Below, one piece after another: positions 1 to 6,549 of a DNA stretch of 20,571 bases. This DNA is from Deltaproteobacteria bacterium UBA796 (lineage in GTDB: Bacteria > Myxococcota_A > UBA796), in contig DBIS01000375.1 in the NCBI GenBank assembly GCA_002296975.1, positions 1-20,571 of the forward strand, written 5' to 3'. Position 1 is the stretch's first letter. Each line of letters opens with the position of its first letter. The position numbers were made by a program, and so were the translations under genes. The notes beneath the pieces were generated by a model. That model worked only from the letters and a program-made list of their open reading frames with translations. It was not told the origin of the DNA and made no database searches.

Positions 1-20
1 GGCACCGGCACCGGCACCGG
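1..20 (+). repeat. Tandem 6-bp GGCACC repeat coding Ala-Pro
   Basis: Three copies of GGCACC plus GG begin the window. In the reading frame of the first gene they encode Ala-Pro-Ala-Pro-Ala-Pro, a flexible extended linker. The array may continue to the left of the window. Confidence 0.75.
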
Positions 21-724
21 TCCGGAAAGCCGCTCAGGTCTCGACCGCTGTGCTGTCCCGTGAGGATAAGGTCGAGGTGTTGGTCGATGCCGATGCCGAG
101 GACGCGTCCGCCACGGTGATGATGACCCCCGCACAGTTGCGCGAAAAGCTCCAAGAAGAAGATGTATCCGCACCCAAACCCAAACCCAAAACCAAACCCA
201 AACCGACTACCAGGATTGAATCACCGGCCACCGGCAAGCCCGCTCCCCATCGCTGTCTTCAGATAGAGAACCTGGATGGCTGTGCCATGCAGGTGTGGGT
301 GGCGGCTGATACCGCTGCCGATGAGGTGATCTCGATTGCAGTTGGCAGCGCGCTGTGTCTTCCGGTCGACCAAAGCGGCACCATCGAAGGCTGGTATCGC
401 CTCACCCAGAATGGAAAGTTGGTCCCGTTGGAAACACCCGCCCGAGCCTTGACCGGATCGGGTTTGGGGGTGCGATGGATCCCTGCAGAAACCCGACTGG
501 TGGAGTTAACCGTCACTGGTGGTGGAAAAGATGTGTGTTTTAGCAGTGCGATGAGTACCACGGTTCCGGTCGCGAGCCTCTTGCGTCACCTCATACGGTG
601 GTTGGCCTTATCGGGCAGTGGCTGGTGTTTGGTCGCCGAGGGTCGGGTTGTCGGAGGACATCGTATTTTGGATGACCTGCTAGGTAAAGGTGTGTTGGCC
701 CTCGTACTGCGACAAGCGCCGTAA
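2..724 (+). CDS. Pro/Lys-rich protein with C-terminal ubiquitin-like domain (5' truncated)
   Basis: The frame is open to the left edge, so the gene begins upstream. The first possible start inside the window is GTG at 50, which gives 224 residues, but the 16 codons before it read as an Ala-Pro repeat and look like part of the protein. Numbering from that GTG, residues 1-40 are acidic, 41-54 are a Lys-Pro linker and 68-224 are globular. Residues 155-221 follow a beta-grasp pattern: a strand pair, a helix (about 172-186), then a strand, a Gly turn and a final LALVLR strand closely resembling the LHLVLR end of ubiquitin. There is no C-terminal Gly-Gly, so it should not be conjugated. Residues 74-155 may be a second, weaker copy. 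YukD/EsaB-like domains of type VII secretion are the nearest family I can suggest. Its TAA overlaps the next ATG by one base. The ubiquitin-like call is made by eye. Confidence 0.6.
   Translation, partial: APAPAPVRKAAQVSTAVLSREDKVEVLVDADAEDASATVMMTPAQLREKLQEEDVSAPKPKPKTKPKPTTRIESPATGKPAPHRCLQIENLDGCAMQVWVAADTAADEVISIAVGSALCLPVDQSGTIEGWYRLTQNGKLVPLETPARALTGSGLGVRWIPAETRLVELTVTGGGKDVCFSSAMSTTVPVASLLRHLIRWLALSGSGWCLVAEGRVVGGHRILDDLLGKGVLALVLRQAP
173..204 (+). repeat. CCCAAA-type tandem repeat coding Pro-Lys linker
   Basis: About five imperfect copies of a CCCAAA hexamer encode alternating Pro and Lys, with one Thr. This separates the acidic N-terminal part of the first protein from its globular C-terminal part. 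Such linkers can cross dense layers or bind acidic polymers; its role here is unknown. Slippage could change its length between strains. Confidence 0.7.
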
Positions 725-2334
725 TGAGCCAGGAACGCTGGGATGTAATCCTACGCTTCATCGATGGTCCGCTCTCGTTTCAGGGCTCGGTGACATGTAG
801 AGGGCCAGTTGTCCGAATCGGAGCAAACCCTGGGCCCGGCGATCTCAAGCTTGGCGGCTATCGGGGCCTGGATGACCGTCACGCGGTGATCACTTGCTAC
901 GATGGCGGTGCGGTGTCCATCGGCTCAGTGGGCGGCAACCAAGTTCGGGTGGGCCCCCATGAATTCAGCGACTGGTCCGAGCTTCAGCCCATCCGAAAGC
1001 CCGTCTTTTTGGCCGAAGGCAACGCGGTTCACTTGGGGCCGCTCGAGCGTGGCGCCACCTTTGTGTTCACCGAGGCCCAGCGTTTAGGGGTTTGGCAACA
1101 ACGACAAATTATCTCAGACGCTGCGCAGGCCAACCCTGATGTACAGCCGAGCGAGGTTCAGAATATTGAACCGCAAAAGGGCGTGCCTCGGTGGTTCATT
1201 CCCGCGATAATCATCATGTTTTTATTCACCACGACCGCGGTGATGGTGCGGTACTTTGACGACTGGTTCGCCGGAAGCCCCGACCCTTTGGGCGTTACCC
1301 TCGAGGGCACCGATTATGTCGCGAGTGTGGACATTTCAGAGCCGATTGAAGCCCACTTGGTCGAAGGCCTCAACGCGCCATTTTTCGAGTTTGTGATGAA
1401 GCCAAACGCAGAAGCCGCCGGGTGGCCAGAGTTGGGTTCAGACACACGGCTGTGGGACAAGCGGTTTTTGGAGTACACCACCCGCTCGTTTAAGACCTAC
1501 GGTCGAATGCAGGCATTTTGGAAGCGCCTTGAGGCGATTAAAGCTGACTACGGCTACGTTGTTCGTGAGTTGCGAAAAGAGCGTTTGCCCGAGGTTTTTG
1601 CGGGCATTCCCTACCAAGAGAGCCGATACCGGGCGAAGATTGAGTCGATCGCCTGCGCCGAGGGTTGGTGGCAATTCATCCCAGAGGCGGCACACAGGGC
1701 CAATATAGCGGTTCGGGATTGTCGATTTAAGGGCACGAATAAGTTTTGGTCGCCCACCCGCTTGGTGCCGGTCATCAATGTCATGAAAAATGCGCCGTAT
1801 GTCTCTGGGGGCCGTTGCCGGATCGATAGTTGTAAAGTCGATGAGCGCCAGGACTTGGGCATCTCCACCCGGGGTGCGCTTTTCAGTTTGGGCGAGGCCT
1901 ACGAGGACCTGGAGTTTCGAGATTCAGGGGCGGTGGTTCAGTTGAGCATTCTCAGCCACAATGCGGGCTATGACAACAGCCGTTTCGAGGAAAGGCGGGT
2001 CAATCGCATCAATATGTTGCCCGCATACAGGCGTTTTTTGAAGAGAAACAAGGTGTCTCGTGCGCCCGATTTTTATGGGCAGAACATCACCTGTATTAAT
2101 CTCAAGCAAAAAGATTACGCATCCATCTCAAACCAGTGTGGGTCCGTGCTGTGGAATCATACCCAACATTATGGGTACAATATCGTGGCTCAGCACTTGC
2201 TGGCCGTCTGCTATTACGCCAAAAACTACAGCAACGAAAATGCATTCAGCCCATGGCGAAAGTGGGCCCGGTCTGATCAGTATTGTGAAAAGCTGATCGA
2301 AGTGCCTACCCGAGAAGAGGTGAACAGTTGGTAG
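724..2334 (+). CDS. Membrane-anchored FHA-like / SLT lytic transglycosylase fusion
   Basis: A 536-residue protein. Residues 1-120 look like an FHA beta-sandwich (RIG at 31-33, RHAVI at 52-56, GGN at 70-72). The Arg and Ser that usually contact phosphothreonine appear replaced (IGA for IGR, DDRH for SRxH), so binding may be altered. A single membrane segment spans about 157-178, with the FHA side predicted cytoplasmic. The periplasmic part contains an SLT/MltD-like lysozyme fold: YQESRY with presumed catalytic Glu299, then a Gly-Trp-Trp-Gln-Phe-Ile-Pro motif at 314-320, and LSHNAGY at 410-416 matching the family's Asn-Ala-Gly motif. The family cleaves the MurNAc-GlcNAc bond of peptidoglycan to give 1,6-anhydro products. 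Several periplasmic cysteines could form disulfides. No ribosome site is clear, so translation is probably coupled to the preceding gene. Confidence 0.85.
   Translation: MSQERWDVILRFIDGPLSFQGSVTCRGPVVRIGANPGPGDLKLGGYRGLDDRHAVITCYDGGAVSIGSVGGNQVRVGPHEFSDWSELQPIRKPVFLAEGNAVHLGPLERGATFVFTEAQRLGVWQQRQIISDAAQANPDVQPSEVQNIEPQKGVPRWFIPAIIIMFLFTTTAVMVRYFDDWFAGSPDPLGVTLEGTDYVASVDISEPIEAHLVEGLNAPFFEFVMKPNAEAAGWPELGSDTRLWDKRFLEYTTRSFKTYGRMQAFWKRLEAIKADYGYVVRELRKERLPEVFAGIPYQESRYRAKIESIACAEGWWQFIPEAAHRANIAVRDCRFKGTNKFWSPTRLVPVINVMKNAPYVSGGRCRIDSCKVDERQDLGISTRGALFSLGEAYEDLEFRDSGAVVQLSILSHNAGYDNSRFEERRVNRINMLPAYRRFLKRNKVSRAPDFYGQNITCINLKQKDYASISNQCGSVLWNHTQHYGYNIVAQHLLAVCYYAKNYSNENAFSPWRKWARSDQYCEKLIEVPTREEVNSW
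2312..2320 (+). promoter_or_regulatory. Ribosome binding site supporting a TTG start
   Basis: GAGAAGAGG lies 7 bases before TTG at 2328 but 16 bases before the alternative ATG at 2337. This favours the TTG start inside the end of the preceding gene. Confidence 0.55.
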
Positions 2335-3059
2335 ATATGCGTGGAATGATGGCGCTCGCCGCTGTGGTGATGACCATGGGGGTCTCTGGCTATTTGATCA
2401 GCAAAGAGCGGGTGGTGCCCCCCGAGGTCACGACATCTCATGAGGCCATCAAGGTCGACCCTTTGTTGACCCTTACCTACACCAAAGGGTCGCGAAAGCG
2501 AAATTTGGCGGCGTTTGGCATGTCGCCGGGCATGATTGACCAGGTTTTGGAGCGGATCCGGCGTATCGAGGACCGGCATCTGCGTAAGGTGCAACTGCTC
2601 CTAGAGGGTGCTCCGGACCCGAATGCCATCGCGGCTGCTTTATGTGGGCAAACCAGCCATGTCCGCCCCCGATACGGCGCGCTTCGATTTTTGATAAAAG
2701 AAAAGCAGGGCCGCAGAGACCCCGTTCGAATTTCGCGGTCGACCGGGCTGGAGCTCCAAGAGTGGTCGCAGGTGGCGCCGATTGCGGATGTGTACCGGGT
2801 GAGTGAGCTGGCCGACAATCGCGAGGATGACGCGACGTTAATGGCCATTGGCGCCATTATTTCCGGGAATGAAAATGCGCTGATCGATGGTTACTCTCCT
2901 TGGGGGCGTTCGATATTGCCCGGGGCTTGGTCTTGGTCGGGGGTCGTCAAAAAGCACCCTGGAATCGATGAGCGGGTAGTGGAGTATTTTTCGCTGATGC
3001 ACCTGTTTGTGGAGCACGCTACCGCTGATGGTGGAATCTGCGGTGAAGAGGACGACTAA
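2328..3059 (+). CDS. Membrane-anchored protein of unknown family
   Basis: A 243-residue protein that I do not recognise. The TTG start at 2328 overlaps the end of the transglycosylase gene by 7 bases and has a well-placed ribosome site; ATG at 2337 is the alternative. Residues 5-24 form one hydrophobic segment after a short N-terminus, which fits a signal anchor or signal peptide, so most of the protein should be periplasmic. The body is mixed alpha/beta, with an amphipathic charged helix at about 66-94 (many Arg, Glu and Leu). Two cysteines, at 106 and 238, could pair. There is no catalytic signature. Lying between the transglycosylase and the kinase, it may be an accessory or regulator of the transglycosylase, which is inference from position only. 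Confidence 0.7.
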   Translation: MVDMRGMMALAAVVMTMGVSGYLISKERVVPPEVTTSHEAIKVDPLLTLTYTKGSRKRNLAAFGMSPGMIDQVLERIRRIEDRHLRKVQLLLEGAPDPNAIAAALCGQTSHVRPRYGALRFLIKEKQGRRDPVRISRSTGLELQEWSQVAPIADVYRVSELADNREDDATLMAIGAIISGNENALIDGYSPWGRSILPGAWSWSGVVKKHPGIDERVVEYFSLMHLFVEHATADGGICGEEDD

Positions 3060-3075
3060 AGCCGTTATCCACCAC

Positions 3076-3090
3076 TGAGGCTTCGCCTTA
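3076..3090 (+). other. Short hairpin between two operon genes
   Basis: TGAGGCTTCGCCTTA can fold as a six-pair stem (one G-T pair) with a three-base loop. It lies in the 34-base gap before the kinase gene and is followed by A residues, not a T run, so it is not a standard terminator. It contains the only GAGG near the kinase start and could affect translation or RNA stability. Confidence 0.3.
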
Positions 3091-3093
3091 AAA

Positions 3094-4785
3094 GTGAGTT
3101 TGATGGAACCAAGACGCCGATTCCGAATTGTCAAAGAGCTTGCCGAAGGCGCGTTTGGGAAGGTCTTTTTGGCCGAGATGATTACCGGCGACAATTTCAA
3201 GTCTGTTGTCGCCATCAAGTTGCTTCATGGGAAATGGGTTGGACACGAAGAAATTGTCCAGCGTTCTCGCGACGAGGCCCGAATTTTGGGTTTGCTTCAT
3301 CATCGCAATATCGTGCGGGTCGAAGACCTCACTTCCATCAATGGCCAATGCGCCATTATTATGGAATATCTCGAGGGCGTCGACCTCAAGACGCTCATCC
3401 GCTACTGCCGAGACAATGCGCTGGCACTGCCGCGCAAGGTGGCTTTCGAAATCATAGCGTCAACGGCCACAGCACTCGATGCGGCCTATCATCGCAAGAC
3501 GCTCAACAGCGGCAAACCCCTCAAGCTGATTCACCGTGACATCAAGCCCTCCAACGTGATGGTGACCGTCTCGGGTGAGGTCAAGGTCTTGGACTTCGGT
3601 ACAGCCCAAGCCCAGTTCGAGCACCGAGAGGCAGAAACCCAGGCGCTCGCATTTGGTTCGGCGGCCTATATGGCTCCCGAGCGCATGATGGGCGACCCCG
3701 ACGGCTCAGCCGGAGACATCTTCTCGCTCGGCGTCACCTTGTTCGAATTGCTCGCCCTCGATGGCTTCGGCAAGATTTTCATTCGTGGCGAGAAGTTCGA
3801 CGAGGCACTCAACGGGCGCATTGACGGACTCGATCTCAGCGATTTGGGCCAGGCCCGAGAAACGCACGTGCGGCAAGTGATGCGTTTACTGTTGGCTTAC
3901 GAGCCCCAAGAGCGGCCTTCGGCCCGAGAGGTCGTGGGTTTGATGGAGGCCTTGTCGGACCAGGTCCAAGACGGGAGCCTTCGGCGGTTTTGCCGAGAGG
4001 TTGTGACCCCAGCTCACGAGACCCTCGAGCCATCGGGTAGGCCTGGCGACCCTTTTACAGGGAGCACTCTTTTTGAAGACTCTTCCCGAGTCCGAGAGGA
4101 GGGTATGGAGGAGATCGAGGCCCGTGTTGCCTCCGAGATGGCCAGCCAACCAGCCGACGGGCAGCACACCCAGGTTCTCAATGAGGTTCTTGTCGGTGCT
4201 TCAAAGGGTTCTGACTTTCAGAATACAGGCGTAGCGGATGATGGGTTTGCCCCGCCCGAGATGCTGCCCGCCGTCGGGCAAGCCGAAGAAGTTTTGGGTG
4301 GTGATGCCATCAACGACGCTTCGGTTCCTGACGCGCGATCGTCCCGCTCGGGGCCCGCATTGTTGGCTGCCTTGGCGCTTGTTGGTTTGGCTTTGGGAGC
4401 GGCCCTCCTCTATGGCGGGTTTAGCCTGATCAATCCGACGAGCGAGCCAACGGAAATCGTGGTCAAAAATGTACGGAAATACAGTCCCGGGGGCCAGTTT
4501 CAGACTGAACAGGTGCTTGGAAACGGTGGTGTATTGGTCCTGGATTTGGCGGGGGATATGCCGGCCAAAGTCACCATCTCCGCAGCGTTGACTGGCTTTA
4601 ATTTTCGCTGGGATGGTACCGACGTCTTGGCGCTCGAAGGCTTGGAGCCTGGCATGTATCGGGTCCGTATCCGCAGTGGTGAACAGACCATCGGCCTCGC
4701 TGCCAAGGTTGAATCTGGGGAGCGGTGTGCGTACCGTTACGACCTTGATGCTGGGGGCGAAGAGTGGGACGACGCGGGCTGCTAA
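3094..4785 (+). CDS. Transmembrane Hanks-type Ser/Thr protein kinase
   Basis: A 563-residue kinase. The cytoplasmic catalytic domain spans about 10-290 with all core motifs: glycine loop GAFGKV (19-24), VAIK with Lys42, Glu61 of helix C, HRDIKPSN with catalytic Asp149, DFG at 167-169 and APER before a GDIFSLG segment. It should be active and phosphorylate Ser/Thr. An acidic linker (about 300-418) leads to one membrane segment (421-443). The periplasmic tail of about 115 residues contains FRWDGTD then LEPGMYRVRI, resembling the FlgD-type Ig-like fold, and may sense a ligand. GTG at 3094 is the longest start; ATG at 3103 is equally possible because no good ribosome site marks either. Likely substrates are the neighbouring FHA-like and ubiquitin-like proteins, by inference from the shared operon. 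Confidence 0.93.
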   Translation: MSLMEPRRRFRIVKELAEGAFGKVFLAEMITGDNFKSVVAIKLLHGKWVGHEEIVQRSRDEARILGLLHHRNIVRVEDLTSINGQCAIIMEYLEGVDLKTLIRYCRDNALALPRKVAFEIIASTATALDAAYHRKTLNSGKPLKLIHRDIKPSNVMVTVSGEVKVLDFGTAQAQFEHREAETQALAFGSAAYMAPERMMGDPDGSAGDIFSLGVTLFELLALDGFGKIFIRGEKFDEALNGRIDGLDLSDLGQARETHVRQVMRLLLAYEPQERPSAREVVGLMEALSDQVQDGSLRRFCREVVTPAHETLEPSGRPGDPFTGSTLFEDSSRVREEGMEEIEARVASEMASQPADGQHTQVLNEVLVGASKGSDFQNTGVADDGFAPPEMLPAVGQAEEVLGGDAINDASVPDARSSRSGPALLAALALVGLALGAALLYGGFSLINPTSEPTEIVVKNVRKYSPGGQFQTEQVLGNGGVLVLDLAGDMPAKVTISAALTGFNFRWDGTDVLALEGLEPGMYRVRIRSGEQTIGLAAKVESGERCAYRYDLDAGGEEWDDAGC

Positions 4786-5870
4786 TCGGCTTGGCCATCT
4801 GGAGCCTTTGTTTGGGTGAAGCGATGGCTTTTCCCGCAGAGCATTTGGACGAAGCCCGCGAGGCACTCAAGGCCAGCGATAAGCGGGGTGCAACTGTGGC
4901 CCTCGACGCCGCGTATTCCGCATTTTCCAGTTTTGAAGGTGTAGCCGCCGACGATGTGCTGGCCACGTATTGGGTTTATCGCGGGCTATTGGCACACCAA
5001 CGGAAAAACGATGACGCGGCGATGGATGCCTTTCGCCAAGCCCTCGTGGTGGATGGTGCTTTCGAGTGGGACAAGGCGCTCGAAGCGGATCGAGAGTTGC
5101 GAAAGATGTTTGAGGCTTTGCGTGGCGAGGTGCAAAGCCGAGACACGGTTTCAATCGGGGTCCCCCAAAAGATGGGTTGTGCTCAGGCCTATGTGGATGG
5201 TCGACGGGTTGGCGAGGGTGACGCCGTGGGCGTAGGCCGGCGTTTGGCACAGGTCCAATGCCCTCACGGTGATGTTCATGGGGTGTGGACTGATTTCGAT
5301 GCCAGCAAGCTGGGTTTGGATTGGATTGGGCTGTGCCCATACCCGGTAGACACCAGCATCGAAGGTGCTCAAGAGGCCCCCGAAGACACCCTCGAAGCCA
5401 TGTTGGCCTTTGATGAGCCGAAGGCCGAAGGCTTGCTCGCAAACGCCTGTTTGGATTTGATGGCCCTCCCGCCACCGGCCAAGCTGGTCAAGACCTCAGC
5501 CCCAGAAAACCAGCCGCCTAAAAGCAATGGTGGCGAGTCATTTTTTGGGGCCAGCAGTTGGAACTCTCAGCGGGTGCTCACAGTGGCTGCGGGCAGTGGA
5601 TTAATCGCTGGCGGCGTAATCGTGCACTTTGTCGGTGTAGTGCCGGCTTACCAGATGGTGGAGTGGGGCCGACGAAACCCATCAGGCGTGTCGCGCTTTC
5701 AGGCCGATATTTTGACTGAACGATTTGTTCAGCGCCGTGCAATTAGCTGGAGCTTGATGGCCACCGGTGCGCTCACAAGCTCTGTGGGGCTCTTCGTTTT
5801 TCGATCGAAGCCCACGGGGGTGAGCCCTTGGTTTAGCCCCACTGGTGCAGGGCTCGCCGGTCGTTTTTAG
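4764..5870 (+). CDS. Exported TPR/PEGA-like protein with C-terminal membrane segments
   Basis: A 368-residue protein. The GTG start at 4764 lies 22 bases inside the kinase gene and gives a clear signal peptide (RR, a hydrophobic run, then cleavage after about AMA22). A later ATG at 4824 would lose this signal. Residues 28-115 are helical and TPR-like (a YRGLLAHQRKNDDAAMDAFRQAL repeat-like stretch, given here only as a guide). Around 138-165 a segment with AYVDGRRVGEG followed by VQC resembles PEGA-domain hairpins. Two hydrophobic segments at about 278-300 and 333-355 suggest membrane hairpins. This layout is common beside kinases in Myxococcota. It probably partners the kinase ectodomain. It is the last gene of the plus-strand run and ends in Gly-Arg-Phe. 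Confidence 0.75.
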   Translation: MGRRGLLIGLAIWSLCLGEAMAFPAEHLDEAREALKASDKRGATVALDAAYSAFSSFEGVAADDVLATYWVYRGLLAHQRKNDDAAMDAFRQALVVDGAFEWDKALEADRELRKMFEALRGEVQSRDTVSIGVPQKMGCAQAYVDGRRVGEGDAVGVGRRLAQVQCPHGDVHGVWTDFDASKLGLDWIGLCPYPVDTSIEGAQEAPEDTLEAMLAFDEPKAEGLLANACLDLMALPPPAKLVKTSAPENQPPKSNGGESFFGASSWNSQRVLTVAAGSGLIAGGVIVHFVGVVPAYQMVEWGRRNPSGVSRFQADILTERFVQRRAISWSLMATGALTSSVGLFVFRSKPTGVSPWFSPTGAGLAGRF

Positions 5871-5891
5871 TCCAAAAAAGACCTAAAAACG
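5862..5891. terminator. Palindrome covering both convergent stop codons, possible bidirectional terminator
   Basis: CGTTTTTAG at 5862-5870 and CTAAAAACG at 5883-5891 form a perfect 9-bp inverted repeat with a 12-base loop. Each arm contains the TAG stop of one of the two convergent genes. The stem is AT-rich and has no separate T run after it, so termination is possible but not typical. Confidence 0.4.
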
Positions 5892-6545
5892 AGAGCCGAC
5901 ATACATATTCAAATAAGCGCCGCTCTTGTTCAGTGACCCCAAGGGGATCGCCTCTTCGGTTCCATCTAGGCTGTCGAAATTAAGGGTGGACAGCTTGGTC
6001 ATGCCCGTTTCGAAGCCAATGTTGATACGAACCTGGTCATCTGAGAGGTAAGCCATGGTGTATTCCGTGCCGACCCCGATTTCAGAGCCAAAACTTTTAG
6101 CCCTGTATTTGAGAGAGACTTCGGTGCCCTGGGACTCAATATCTTCGTCCATTCGCATCGACGCGGTGGCGATTTGCCCTTGAGCGGTGAGGGTAGCGGC
6201 CCAACGTGAGTTCCATTGCCAGCGATAGCGCATCCCCATTTGATACTGGCTGATCGTGGTCACGATGTTGAAGCCGACCGGTTGCGCGAGGTCATCTGAA
6301 GCGGTGGGAATCAAAATCATGCTGCCAGCTTTTCCGGTGTTGAAGCCCATCAGGAAACTGATGTTGTCCAAAACTTCCATGCCGACATTGATGCCGGTGG
6401 CCCGGTGGAATGGCGTGGCGCTCACTGTTTCCCATCTCGGGTCACCAATCCATTGCACGCTGCTGGTGAGCGAGACTTCATACTTTTGGTCGGCCTGAGC
6501 ATGAGATGAAAAGGCGATGATTGAAGATAATAAGAGTCCAAACAT
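5883..6545 (-). CDS. Small outer-membrane beta-barrel protein
   Basis: Starting from ATG at 6545 the protein has 220 residues and begins with a signal peptide (MFGLLLSSIIAFSSHAQA, cleavage near Asp-Gln). The frame is open further upstream, but the extra 21 residues would overlap the preceding gene and bury the signal. The mature part alternates polar and hydrophobic residues in strands rich in Tyr, Trp and Gly (MGMRYRWQW, AATLTAQGQIA, RINIGFETGM), and the chain ends in Phe (VGSRF), the typical C-terminal signature recognised by the Bam machinery. About eight to ten strands are likely. It starts 4 bases after the stop of the propeller lipoprotein gene, so translation is probably coupled. Its function is unknown; a small porin-like or structural barrel is most likely. 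Confidence 0.75.
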   Translation of the reverse strand: MFGLLLSSIIAFSSHAQADQKYEVSLTSSVQWIGDPRWETVSATPFHRATGINVGMEVLDNISFLMGFNTGKAGSMILIPTASDDLAQPVGFNIVTTISQYQMGMRYRWQWNSRWAATLTAQGQIATASMRMDEDIESQGTEVSLKYRAKSFGSEIGVGTEYTMAYLSDDQVRINIGFETGMTKLSTLNFDSLDGTEEAIPLGSLNKSGAYLNMYVGSRF

Positions 6546-6549
6546 GCGC

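Noticed and set aside
173..204. CCCAAA repeat as a CRISPR-like or regulatory repeat
   Set aside because: The units are contiguous hexamers in frame within a coding region, with no spacers, and encode a Pro-Lys linker.
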